A program made the translations under genes and the position numbers. A stretch of 64,000 bases of DNA, from contig NZ_JAGEOJ010000012.1 of the NCBI RefSeq assembly GCF_017573505.1, positions 355,301-419,300 on the forward strand, in the 5' to 3' direction. This DNA is from Actinomadura barringtoniae. GTDB lineage: Bacteria; Actinomycetota; Actinomycetes; Streptosporangiales; Streptosporangiaceae. The notes under the pieces were generated by a model that saw nothing but the letters and a program-made list of their open reading frames with translations, ran no database searches and was not told the origin of the DNA. Below are positions 1 through 9,914 of this stretch, piece after piece; position 1 is the stretch's first letter; the number at the start of each line of letters is the position of its first letter.

Positions 1-383
1 ATCTCCAGGACCGTGCGGTCGGTGTCGATCACGTACGTCTGCCGCTTGGTCGGAACGAGCGCGAAGCCGCGCTTCACGCCGAACTTCGCCCGCACCGCGC
101 CGTCCTCATCCGACAGCAGCGGGTAACCGAAGTCGTGCTTGTCGGTGAACTTCTTCTGCTTGTCGACAGAGTCGGAGCTGATGCCGACGGGATGGGCTCC
201 GAGCGCGGCCAGCTCGGTCTTCAGATCGCGGAAATGGCATGCCTCGGCAGTGCAGCCCGGGCTCAGTGCGGCCGGGTAGAAGAACAGGACGATCGGTCCG
301 TCCTCCAACAGCGTGCTCAGCTTGCGGGGCGTCCCGGTCTCGTCGGGAAGCTCGAAGTCGTCAACCACGTCACCGACGTTCAT
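1..383 (-). CDS. Peroxiredoxin, Bcp/PrxQ type (3' end outside the window)
   Basis: Thiol peroxidase of the AhpC/TSA superfamily that reduces hydrogen peroxide and organic peroxides in the cytoplasm, normally recharged by thioredoxin. The N-terminal 127 residues are present and begin MNVGDVVDDFELPDETG. The active-site stretch SPGCTAEACHFRD is visible near residues 41-53. It holds the peroxidatic Cys and, five residues on, a second Cys, the PrxQ/Bcp pattern in which the resolving Cys lies in the same helix. The usual Thr before the Cys (TxxC) is Ser here. The ATG at 381-383 is taken because the family begins just before the (D)F-L-P segment. The C-terminus runs off the left edge of the window. 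The next gene on the same strand starts about 100 bp upstream, and no operon link is evident. Confidence 0.9.
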   Translation of the reverse strand, partial: MNVGDVVDDFELPDETGTPRKLSTLLEDGPIVLFFYPAALSPGCTAEACHFRDLKTELAALGAHPVGISSDSVDKQKKFTDKHDFGYPLLSDEDGAVRAKFGVKRGFALVPTKRQTYVIDTDRTVLE

Positions 384-480
384 GGAGGCGACGCTATCCG
401 ATCAGGCCCCCGATCGGCCGCGTGAGGACCGTCACTCCGCCGTCGCGTCAGCCCGGCGTCAGGCCGCCGTCGAGCCGCCG

Positions 481-1113
481 TCACCGCGCGCCCAGCAGGG
501 CCGCGACCGAATCGGCCGTCCACGCACCCCGCGCACCTGGGCGTTCGCTCAGATAAAGGGCGGTCTGGGCCGCCGGCCAGCCGTGCGCCTCGCGGAGCCC
601 GTTGCCGAGCATCATCAGATAAGGGGCGGTCGGCGCGTTCAATTCGGCGCGGTCGGCACCGTGCGGCGAGGTGAACGTGAGCATGGGGTGACCGCCCTCC
701 TCCCCCACGTTGACGACCGTCTCGTAGCGTCCCGGCCCGAGTTGCCGGCGTCCGCCATGCCCGCCGTTCAGGACCTCCGACAGGTCCGGGTCCTCGCCCA
801 CCTCGCGGCGCATCTCCTGTGACATGACGTCGCAGAACTGTTCACGCGTCAGCAGGTAGGCGCGTGCGGCGGCGTGCCCCGGCAGGTCCGGGTCGTAGAA
901 CGCCATCCCGCCGCCCCACGTCAACGAGGTCAGCGCGAAGTAGATCCCGCCGGGCAGGGTGACGGCGCGTTCGGCCCGCGCCGGGCTGGCGTCCCGGCAC
1001 CCGGTGTAGTGCCGCTGGCCGCCCTCGGGCGTGCCGCCGGCCAGGTAGCAGGCGAAACGCTCGGCGAACAGGTTCGACCCGTACGCCACGTACCAGAGAA
1101 GCCCGCCGCCCAT
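481..1113 (-). CDS. Gamma-glutamylcyclotransferase-fold (GGCT/AIG2-like) protein
   Basis: A 210-residue protein opening with WYVAYGSNL, the signature of the GGCT/AIG2/BtrG fold, in which the YGSN loop binds the gamma-glutamyl substrate. Family members cleave gamma-glutamyl amino acids or amines to 5-oxoproline and a free amine. Actinomycete homologues of this length are often annotated only as hypothetical or, wrongly, as histone deacetylase. A general-acid Glu is expected in the middle of the chain (candidates lie around EVGEDPDLSEVLNGG), but I cannot assign it by eye. There is no signal peptide or membrane segment, so it should be cytoplasmic. It reads on the same strand as the peroxiredoxin with about 100 bp between. 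The ribosome-binding site before the ATG is weak. Substrate unknown. Confidence 0.75.
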   Translation of the reverse strand: MGGGLLWYVAYGSNLFAERFACYLAGGTPEGGQRHYTGCRDASPARAERAVTLPGGIYFALTSLTWGGGMAFYDPDLPGHAAARAYLLTREQFCDVMSQEMRREVGEDPDLSEVLNGGHGGRRQLGPGRYETVVNVGEEGGHPMLTFTSPHGADRAELNAPTAPYLMMLGNGLREAHGWPAAQTALYLSERPGARGAWTADSVAALLGAR

Positions 1114-1165
1114 GCGGGTCAGGATTTCACGCGCCCCTCACCCGCATGCGCCAGCCCTCCAAGGG

Positions 1166-2419
1166 TCAGGACTTCGACGGGTCGGCCACTCGGGCGGCGA
1201 AGAGCGGGACGCCGGTGGTGTTGTCACGGACGATCAGCACGTAGGGCCGGTCGAAGAAGACGTCGGTACGGGCGGGCGCGACCGCGCTGGTGGCCTCCAT
1301 GCCGCTGCCCGTGGCGGCGGCGGCCTCGGTGCCCTTCTCGTCCACGCGCATCGTGGCGGCGTGCTGGACGAACTGGAGCTTGCCCGCGTCCGGCGAGATC
1401 CCGGTGAAGTCGGCCGGGCCGTTGAACGCCTTGCCCATGCCGAGGCTGGTCAGGAACGGCTTCATGTCGCCCTTGGACTTCAGGTCGACCTTGGGCAGGT
1501 GCACGTCGAGGAGCGAGGGCTGCAGCGCCCCGGTGACCTTCCGCAGGGTGGCCGCGTCCAGCGACGGGCAGCCCTGCGCCTTGCTGTCGGGCAGGAGCGC
1601 GGTGAGGCTCACCTTGTTGCCGGTGTACGGGAGGTCGACGGCGGTCCAGCCGCCGGTGTGGGCGTAGCCGATCTCGCCCGAACGGCTCATGGTGTCGGTC
1701 TTGATCTGCTTGCCGTCGCCGGTGGTGAACGGCTCGGGGTGGGTGCCGGTCTTCTTGAACTCGACGGCCCACTTGGCCTTGAGGTAGACGGCGTCGGTGA
1801 GGACCCAGCCGGTGTCGCCCTTGACCGAGCCCTGCGGCAGCAGGTCGCTGATCTTGCCCTGGGTGGACTTCTTGATCGCGTCGTTGATGGCCTTGCGGGC
1901 GCCCTCGGGGTCGCCCTGGATGTCGAGCGACTTCAGGCCCGCGTCGTAGGCGGTGGCGACCTTGTCGAGGTAGGCCGAATCGGGCTTGCGCTGCTTGTCG
2001 GCCCACACCTGGTCGCTGGTGCTGATGGTGACGTCCTTGCCGCCCAGGCCCTTCAGCGCCTGGTTGCGGGCGTGCAGCCCGGCGAGCGGGTCACCGGCGG
2101 GCAGCTTGAGCGTGCCCGCCATGGTCCTGGCCGTATCGCCCTTGGCGGCGAGGTAGACCATGCCGAGGCCGCTGGACAGGCTGCTCGGCGAGAGGACCAC
2201 GTTGGACTCGGGGTCCTTGCCGCACCAGGCCTTCAGCATGTCGAGGCCGAACGCGGAGTCGGCCGCGGCATAGGGGCGGGGGTCCGCGGCGGGCACGTGC
2301 GCCACGGCGCCACGGAGCGTGACCGTCTCACCTCCCTGGGCCTTTCCCGATCCGCACGCGGTCGCGAGCGAGACGGCGGCGAGGCATCCCAGTGCAGTGC
2401 TCGTACGCAGGTAACCCAT
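1166..2419 (-). CDS. Serpin-family lipoprotein (serine/cysteine protease inhibitor)
   Basis: A 417-residue serpin. The N-terminus is a signal peptide ending in a lipobox (LATACGS, Cys about residue 22), so the mature protein should be a lipid-anchored extracellular protein. Serpin landmarks visible are NVVLSPSSLSSGLGMVYLAAKGDT near the N-terminal third, the DAVYLKAKWAVEF strand, and a reactive-loop hinge GTEAAAATGSG near residue 356. It ends in FFDRPYVLIVRDNTTGVPLFAARVADP, matching the F-x-x-P-F...G-x-x-L-F-x-G-x-V-x-x-P serpin tail. The Ala-rich hinge fits an inhibitory serpin that inserts its loop after cleavage. The reactive-loop segment looks about five residues longer than in alpha-1-antitrypsin, so I do not name the P1 residue. 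It is divergent from the glycosyltransferase at 2581. Confidence 0.9.
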   Translation of the reverse strand: MGYLRTSTALGCLAAVSLATACGSGKAQGGETVTLRGAVAHVPAADPRPYAAADSAFGLDMLKAWCGKDPESNVVLSPSSLSSGLGMVYLAAKGDTARTMAGTLKLPAGDPLAGLHARNQALKGLGGKDVTISTSDQVWADKQRKPDSAYLDKVATAYDAGLKSLDIQGDPEGARKAINDAIKKSTQGKISDLLPQGSVKGDTGWVLTDAVYLKAKWAVEFKKTGTHPEPFTTGDGKQIKTDTMSRSGEIGYAHTGGWTAVDLPYTGNKVSLTALLPDSKAQGCPSLDAATLRKVTGALQPSLLDVHLPKVDLKSKGDMKPFLTSLGMGKAFNGPADFTGISPDAGKLQFVQHAATMRVDEKGTEAAAATGSGMEATSAVAPARTDVFFDRPYVLIVRDNTTGVPLFAARVADPSKS

Positions 2420-2486
2420 GGACTTACGACGGCATCGCCGGGGTTCCGGTTCCGAGGATCACCCGGGTTTTTTCGCGAACTTGGTT

Positions 2487-2514
2487 TTGACAAAGCTTGT
2501 TCTGGCTACACAAT
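2487..2514 (+). promoter_or_regulatory. Candidate housekeeping promoter for the 2581 gene
   Basis: TTGACA at 2487-2492 is a perfect -35 hexamer. It is followed 16 bp later by CACAAT at 2509-2514, an acceptable -10. It lies about 70 bp before the ATG at 2581, inside the 161-bp divergent gap between the serpin and the glycosyltransferase. This AT-richer stretch stands out in a GC-rich region. Transcription start not verified. Confidence 0.5.
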
Positions 2515-2580
2515 GGGACGAGCGGGTGTCTACGACGCAGATACCTCCAGGTCCCCCCTGTGCGTACCCGGAGGAGCGTC

Positions 2581-3813
2581 ATGAACCGCCCCCTGAACAT
2601 AGCCCTCGTTTCCGCGTCCACTCTGGACGGCGATGACGCCCACTCGATCCACGTCCGTGAGCTGGCCCGCGCGCTGGCCGCCCCGGACGGCGACGGGCAC
2701 GAGGAGCGGCAGGTCACTCTCCACACCCGCCGCCAGGACGAGGCGGCCCGTTCGCGGACCCGCCTCGGCCCCGGCGCGACCCAGTACAACCTGAGCGCCG
2801 GCCCCGCCAGGCCGCTCTCGGAGAACGAGATGCTGCCGCACGTCAACGAACTCGCGAGCGGCCTGCGGCGCCGCTGGTCGGGCACGGCCAAGCCCGACCT
2901 CATCCACGCCCACGGCTGGATCGGCGGCCTGGCCGCCTGCGCCGCCGCCCGCGATCTCGATATCCCCCTGGTGCAGAGCTTCCACGGCCTCGGCACCGCC
3001 GACCGGCGCGCCGGCCGCCAGGTCCACCCGGCCCGGATCCGCCTGGAGACGGCCATCGGCCGCGACTCCGACGCGGTGCTGGCCGGGACGTCCGAGGAGG
3101 CCGAGAACCTGGTCCGGCTGGGCGTTCCCCGGCCGCGGATCAACATCACCCCCTACGGCGTGGACGGCGAGCAGTTCAGCCAGTCCGGCCCGGCGCTGCC
3201 GCGCGGCGACCGGGACCGCCTCGTGGTGGTCTGCCACGACCTGAACGACGACGGCGTGATCACCGCGATCCGCGCCCTGGAGCACATCCCCGGCGCCGAG
3301 CTGGCGGTCGCGGGCGGCCCGGCCCGCGAGGACCTGGAGAACGATCCGACCGTGCACCGGCTCCGAGTGCTGGCCAAGGAGCTGCACGTCGCGGACCGGG
3401 TGATCTTCCTCGGCGCGATGCCGCGCAAGACCGTTCCGCGCCTGCTGCGCACGGCCAAGCTGGCGCTGTGCCTGTCCCCGCACCACCCCTCGCCCACGGT
3501 CTCGCTCGAGGCGATGGCCTGCGGCGTGCCGGTGGTCGCGGTGCCGGCCGGCGGCAACGCCGACTGCGTGCTCGACAAGATCACCGGGATCCACGTGCCC
3601 GCCGACCGGCCGGTGGTGATCGGCCGCGCGATCCGGAACCTGCTGAACGAGGACACCACCCTGGCCGGTTACGCGATCGCCGCCGCCGACCGGGCCCACT
3701 CGCGCTATTCCTGGGACCGGATCGCGGCCGAGACCGCCCGCGCCTACGACAGGATCTTGGAGCGCGTCGCGCCGATGGAATACTCGGAGGCGTGGGAGAC
3801 CGAAACGCACTGA
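2581..3813 (+). CDS. GT4-family glycosyltransferase
   Basis: A 410-residue GT-B fold retaining glycosyltransferase. The N-terminal half starts with NIALVSASTLDGDDAHSIHV and contains the acceptor-side HAHGWIGG segment. The C-terminal donor-binding half has the sequence around SPTVSLEAMACGVPVVAVPAGG, the GT4 nucleotide-sugar site. The first Glu of the usual E-x7-E motif is not visible (Ser instead), while the second, in LEAMACG, is kept. There is no signal or membrane helix, so it should act on the cytoplasmic face, perhaps on a polysaccharide or glycolipid. The start is the ATG at 2581, preceded by GGAGGAGC, rather than upstream in-frame codons. Its 3' end overlaps the start of the LAL regulator by 22 bp, so the two are probably co-transcribed. 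Acceptor and sugar unknown. Confidence 0.85.
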   Translation: MNRPLNIALVSASTLDGDDAHSIHVRELARALAAPDGDGHEERQVTLHTRRQDEAARSRTRLGPGATQYNLSAGPARPLSENEMLPHVNELASGLRRRWSGTAKPDLIHAHGWIGGLAACAAARDLDIPLVQSFHGLGTADRRAGRQVHPARIRLETAIGRDSDAVLAGTSEEAENLVRLGVPRPRINITPYGVDGEQFSQSGPALPRGDRDRLVVVCHDLNDDGVITAIRALEHIPGAELAVAGGPAREDLENDPTVHRLRVLAKELHVADRVIFLGAMPRKTVPRLLRTAKLALCLSPHHPSPTVSLEAMACGVPVVAVPAGGNADCVLDKITGIHVPADRPVVIGRAIRNLLNEDTTLAGYAIAAADRAHSRYSWDRIAAETARAYDRILERVAPMEYSEAWETETH

Positions 3814-6743
3814 TCGGAAGGGCCGCGGAGCTGGCGCAGCTCACCGCGGCCCTCGACCGGGCCGCCGCGGGAGAGGCGGGCGTGGTTCTGGTCAGCGGCG
3901 ACGCAGGGGTCGGCAAGAGCCGATTGGTCGCCGAGCTGGCCGCGAACGCCCGCGACCGCGGCGCCGCTGTTCTCATCGGACAGTGCGCCGAATTGGGCGA
4001 GGGCATGCCGTACCTGCCCCTCACCGACGCCCTGTGGACCGGCGCCCGCGATCCCGCGGCCTCCCCCGCCGAACGCGACGCCCTGCGCACCGCCCTGGAC
4101 GCCCGGCCGGTGCTCGCTCGTCTCCTGCCGGACGGCGACGGAGCCCCGGCCGGGGCCGCACCCGACATCGTTCAGCAGCAGTTGCTCGGCGCGGCCCTGG
4201 GCCTGCTGGGCGAGCTGTCGGCCGAACGCCCCGTCCTGCTGGTCCTGGAGGACCTGCACTGGGCCGACCCGTCCACCCGGCACCTGCTGACCTTCCTCAG
4301 CCGCGTGCTGCAGCGCGAACGGGTCTGCCTGGTCGGCACCTACCGTTCCGACGACCTGCACCGGCGCCACCCGCTGCGGCCCGTCGTGGCCGAGCTGCTG
4401 CGGCTGCCGAACGTGACCGGGATCGAGCTGCGGCCGTTCGACGCCCGCGAGACCGCCGAATACCTGGCCGCTCTGGACGGCGCCCTCGACGGGGCGGCCC
4501 TGTCCCCCGAGGTCGCCGAACGGGTGCACGAGCGTTCGGAGGGCAACGCCTTCTACGCCGCCGAGCTCTACGCGGCCGCCCGCACCGGCGAGGAGCTGCC
4601 CGCCGGCCTCGCCGACCTGCTGCTGTCCCGGCTGGAAACGTTGTCCGAGCCCGCCCAGCGGGTGCTGCGGGTCGCGGCGGTCGCCGGGCGCCGGGTGAAC
4701 GACGAGCGGGTCCGCCAGGTGTCGGGGCTGGACGAGGCGACCATCGAGCAGGCGCTGCGCGAGATCGTCTCCAACCGGCTGCTGGTCCCCGAGGGCACCG
4801 ACGGCTACGTCTTCCGGCACGCCCTGCTCCGCGAGGCCGTGATCTCCGACCTGCTGCCGGGCGAGGCCGTACGGCTGCACGCCGCGTTCGCCGCGCTGCT
4901 GGCCCCCGAGGCGGCGGCCGGGCGGCCCGGGACCGCGGCCGAGCTCGCCCACCACAGCTCCATGGCCCACGACCTGCCCGCCGCGTTCGCCGCGTCGGTG
5001 CAGGCCGGGCGCGAGGCCGACGAGCTGGGCGCCCCGGCCGAGGCGCACGAGCACTACGACACCGCCCTGTCGCTCTGGGACGCGGTGCCCGACCCGGAGG
5101 CGGCGGCCGGGATCTCGCGGATCGACCTGTCGCTCGCGGCCGTCCGCGCCTCCGCCAACACCGGCGATGTCAGGCGCGCCATCTCCCGCCTGCGCCGGCT
5201 GATCGAGACGGTGCCGGAGGACGACCGCAGGGTCCAGGCCGTTCTGCACGAGCGGCTCGCCTACTACCTGGGCGACGCCGACCTGGACGAGGAGTCGGCG
5301 GAGACGGCCTGGTACGCGCTCGGGCTGGTGCCCGCCGACCCGCCCACCCGGGAACGGGCCGAGGCGCTGGCGACGCTGCTGCGCACCCTGCTGTTCGAGG
5401 AACGGTCGTCGGAGATCCCCGCGCTGGCCGAAGAGGCCCTCGCCACCGCCCGTGTCACCGGCGCCGCCGGGGCCGAGGCCAGCGCCCTGGTGTCGCTCGG
5501 CCTGCATCTGGAGCCGCGCGAGGCGGCGGCCGACGTCGAGCTGTTCGCGCAGGCCAAGGAGCTGGCCCTGAAGGCGCGTTCCTATCAGACGGCGCTGCGG
5601 GCCGCCTTCCACTACGCGCGCGCCAAGTTCGACCGGGGCGACCTGGCCGGTGCGATCGAGGCCATCGACGACGGCGTGCGGCTGACCCTCGTCAACGGGC
5701 TCGAGTGGAGCACCTACGGCATCAACAACCGCTTCATGCAGTACCTCATCCACTACACCAGCGGAGACTGGGAGACGGCCGGGCGGCTGGCGGGCGGCTT
5801 CGGCCTGCGCGTCGGGCGCACGGCCGAGGCCGAGATCTCCGCGTACGCGCTGTTCCTGGAGGTCGCCCAGGGCGCGGACCGGCTGGCCGAGCGGCTGCGC
5901 TGGCTCGAACCGCTCTGGAACGACACCCTGACGCTGACCTACATCGGGCGCGGGCTGGCCGCCGAGCGCGAACTGTGGCGGGGCGACATCGACGCGGCGA
6001 TGACCCACATCATGGCCGTGCTGAAGATGCTGGTCACCAACGATCCCGGTGCGATCCGCGTCGCCGCGACGGCGTTGTGGGCGCAGGCGGACCGGGCGGT
6101 CGCGGCGCGCAACGCCGGCGACGAGGCGACCGCCGAGGCCGCCGCGCGCGGCACCGACTACTTCGTGGACCTGGCGCGCCGCGCGGCGGCCACGACGCAG
6201 GACGGGGACCGGCGCGCCTGGCTGGGCCTGGAGGGCCACGCCTGGCTCGCCCGCGCGGAGGCCGAACGCTCCCGCGCACGGGGCGACAACGATCCGGACC
6301 TGTGGCGGGCGACGGTCAAGGCGTTCGACTACGGCTTCGTCTACGAGGTGGCGCGGTCGCGCTGGCGGCTGGCCGAGGCGCTGGCGGAACGGGGTGAGCG
6401 CGAGGAGGCCGCCGCCGAATGGGAGGCCGCCGTCCGCGACGCCGAGCGTCTCGGCGCGGACCCCCTGCTCAAGGCCCTGCGCGACCTGGGCACGCGGGCG
6501 CGGCTGGGCGGCGCCGCGCCCGCGCGCCGTCCGTCCGGGCCGCTGGACGCGCTGACCGGCCGCGAACGCGAGGTGCTGCGGCTGGTCGCCGAGGGCCGCA
6601 ACAACAAGGAGATCGCGGCGGTGCTGTTCATCTCGCCCAAGACGGCGAGCGTGCACGTGTCCAACATCCTCGCCAAGCTCGGCGTCACCAGCCGGACCCA
6701 GGCCGCGGCCGTCGCGCACCGCGAGGGCCTGCCCGAGTCATAG
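3792..6743 (+). CDS. LAL-family LuxR transcriptional regulator with AAA ATPase domain
   Basis: A large (983-residue) ATP-binding LuxR-type regulator. An N-terminal AAA/NACHT-like ATPase carries Walker A GDAGVGKSR near residue 38 and a Walker B-like VLLVLEDLHWADPS near residue 150. The middle is a long helical, TPR-like region rich in Ala, Glu and Arg, typical of MalT-like sensors. The C-terminus is a LuxR helix-turn-helix starting LTGREREVLRLVAEGRNNKE and ending with ASVHVSNILAKLG. Such proteins usually bind an inducer through the TPR region and activate transcription in the ATP-bound state. The only in-frame start near the end of the upstream gene is GTG at 3792, giving a 22-bp overlap with the glycosyltransferase. 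It converges on the hydrogenase-type gene with 6 bp between the stops. Target genes unknown. Confidence 0.9.
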   Translation: MGDRNALIGRAAELAQLTAALDRAAAGEAGVVLVSGDAGVGKSRLVAELAANARDRGAAVLIGQCAELGEGMPYLPLTDALWTGARDPAASPAERDALRTALDARPVLARLLPDGDGAPAGAAPDIVQQQLLGAALGLLGELSAERPVLLVLEDLHWADPSTRHLLTFLSRVLQRERVCLVGTYRSDDLHRRHPLRPVVAELLRLPNVTGIELRPFDARETAEYLAALDGALDGAALSPEVAERVHERSEGNAFYAAELYAAARTGEELPAGLADLLLSRLETLSEPAQRVLRVAAVAGRRVNDERVRQVSGLDEATIEQALREIVSNRLLVPEGTDGYVFRHALLREAVISDLLPGEAVRLHAAFAALLAPEAAAGRPGTAAELAHHSSMAHDLPAAFAASVQAGREADELGAPAEAHEHYDTALSLWDAVPDPEAAAGISRIDLSLAAVRASANTGDVRRAISRLRRLIETVPEDDRRVQAVLHERLAYYLGDADLDEESAETAWYALGLVPADPPTRERAEALATLLRTLLFEERSSEIPALAEEALATARVTGAAGAEASALVSLGLHLEPREAAADVELFAQAKELALKARSYQTALRAAFHYARAKFDRGDLAGAIEAIDDGVRLTLVNGLEWSTYGINNRFMQYLIHYTSGDWETAGRLAGGFGLRVGRTAEAEISAYALFLEVAQGADRLAERLRWLEPLWNDTLTLTYIGRGLAAERELWRGDIDAAMTHIMAVLKMLVTNDPGAIRVAATALWAQADRAVAARNAGDEATAEAAARGTDYFVDLARRAAATTQDGDRRAWLGLEGHAWLARAEAERSRARGDNDPDLWRATVKAFDYGFVYEVARSRWRLAEALAERGEREEAAAEWEAAVRDAERLGADPLLKALRDLGTRARLGGAAPARRPSGPLDALTGREREVLRLVAEGRNNKEIAAVLFISPKTASVHVSNILAKLGVTSRTQAAAVAHREGLPES

Positions 6744-6749
6744 AGGCGA

Positions 6750-7771
<1,022 letters not shown>

Positions 7772-7775
<4 letters not shown>

Positions 7776-9829
7776 AGGTCGTCGTCCCCTTCGGTGACGT
7801 GCGCGACCATCAGGCATCCGGGTGCTTCGCCCACGTCCTGCCCGGCGCTCTCCAGGAGCGCGACGACGTCCTCGGCGGGCTCCTCGCCGCGGCAGGCCGC
7901 CGCGACGACCGGCAGGGCGAGGTCGCCGCCCAACGGGCCGCGCGTGCGGAACACGATGCGGTCGCCGGGCAGCAGGCGCGTCGCGGTGGTGCCGAACCTG
8001 GCGTCCAGTCCCGCGCCCAGCAGCGGTCCCTCGGCGACGCGCAGCTCGCGGGCCGTGCCGCCACGGACCAGGATCGGCTGCGGGTTGCCCGCACGCGCCC
8101 AGGCCAGCGTGCGCTCCTCGGGGTCGAAGCGGGCGATGACGGCGGTGGCCTTCGGGCCCTCGCCGTGGAAGGCGACCAGGTTGAGGCAGCCGAGTACGCC
8201 GGCCGGGTCGGCGCCGGTGAACGCGATGCCGACGAGGGCGTCGCGCAGCCGCAGCGCGCTCTGCGGCCGGTCGTCGCTGGCGTCGCCCGCCCCGAGCAGG
8301 ACGCGTCCGCCCGGCAGCACCGTGGCCTCGCACCATTCGCCGCCGGTCGCGCGAAGATGGGCGGCGATGCGCAGGCCCGGCAGGTCGTAGGGCACCTGCG
8401 GCTCGGGCGCCTCCCAGCCCTCGGCGACCAGTCCGGCCGCCGCGGAGGTCACGTCCTGGACGGCGCCGCGCAGCGCGACGAGCCTTCCGCGGGCGTCCAG
8501 CACCGGCTCGGCGTGGACGCGCAGCCGGCACTCGTGCTCGCCGCCGAACGTGCGGAACTCGAACGTGGCGGGGCGGCGTTCCTCGCGCAGGACGGTGAAG
8601 GCCTCCGCGACCGCGGGCAGGTCCTCGGGCTGAACGGCGGAGGGCAGCGTCTCGAGCCGGAGCGGCCCCTCGCGGGGGTCGATCTCGAACATCTCGTAGA
8701 CGCGCGGCGACCAGTAGACCTCGTCCTTGACCAGGTCCCACTCCGCCCAGCCCAGGTGCGCGAGTCGCTCGGTGTCGGCGAGCCGTCCCGCCAGCCGGGC
8801 CTGCTCGTCGTGGAACTGCCAGCTGACCAGCAGCCCGTCGCCGATCCGCTGCGCTCGTACGCTGAGGACGGCCGGGTGGATCTCGTCGCCGAGCGGTTCC
8901 TCGTAGGGCATCGGGTCGCGTTGCAGCGCCTCCCCGGTCTCCAGGACCTCAAGGTAGGCGTCGAAGATCCCCGAGGCCTCGAGCCCGGGGAAGGTGTGCA
9001 GGAGGCGGGTGCCGGTGATCTCGTCCGGCGTACGGCCGCGCAGGTCGGTGGCGAGCTCGTTGCAGCGGTCGATGGTGAACTCCAGCACCCGGCCGGAACG
9101 GTCGCGGATCGGGTAGAGCAGCGCCGCCGGGATCGGGATGGCCGCCAGGACCGCGTCGATCCAGGGCGCCCGCAGGTCGCCGGACTGCAGCCGCCTGCTG
9201 GACAACGCGCGCAGCCGCCGTCCCGCGTCGGTCACCAGGTCTTCGAGGTAGGTGCGGGCCCGGGCGTCGCAGGGCGGGTCGGCCTTGGACCAGACTGCGC
9301 TCACCACGGCGACCAGCCGGGTGTCGGGCTCGGCCTCGGGGGCGGCGGAGCCGAACCAGGCGAGCGTCTGCGGGCCCGGCTCGCTCAACTCGCCCGGCTC
9401 GCCCGCGTCGTGCCCCGGTTCGCCCTCGCCGCCGAGCCACCAGGACCGGTCGGCGACCGGGATGCGCACCAGCGGCAGCGCGTACTGCAGCGGGACCCGC
9501 GACCACTCCTTGACGGCCTCGCCCTCGGTTCCGGCGACGCCGCTCATCCGCATCGAGCCGTCCTCCTCGATGACCGCCAGCACGACCGCGCCCGCACCGA
9601 ACGGGTAGAGCAGGGTGTGCAGCAACCGGGCGAGGTCGTCGGCGGTGGAGCAGACGGCGAGCTCGGCGGCGACGTCGAGCGGGTCGGGTTCGGCGAACGG
9701 GCCCTCGTGATCGTGCAGGTCGAGGGCGGGTTCCTCGGCCCAGGCGGGGGCGAGGCCTGGCGGCTCCTCGGTCACGAGGTAGCGGGCCGGGTCGAACGCA
9801 TCGGGTCCCATCCCGAACGGGTCCGGCAC
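7772..9829 (-). CDS. GAF/PAS sensor protein with degenerate SpoIIE/PP2C-like domain
   Basis: A 685-residue multidomain sensor. A GAF-like region lies around residues 50-205 (AAELAVCSTADDLARLLHTL). Two PAS-like regions follow: residues about 215-335, with FTIDRCNELATDLRG, and about 345-455, with HLGWAEWDLVKDEVYWSPRVYEMF. A SpoIIE-type PP2C-like domain fills about 465-670. In normal SpoIIE phosphatases the metal ligands lie in GGDxYD, GDVxGHG and TDG motifs. Here the matching stretches read GGEWCEA, GAGDASDD and FRTRGPLG, so several acidic ligands are lost or changed and catalysis is doubtful. It may act as a non-catalytic partner-switch scaffold. The start taken is a GTG at 9827-9829; an ATG 18 bp inside (MGPDAFD) is an alternative. 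The stop overlaps the hydrogenase small-subunit start, suggesting a functional link, perhaps redox or gas sensing. Confidence 0.75.
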
Positions 9830-9914
9830 CTCTCCGGTGTACCACCTTTGGTGCGCTCCGTTGAGGGTCAGACCGGTTTCGGTGATTTCAGCCCGGCAGT
9901 TCGCTCATTTCCGG

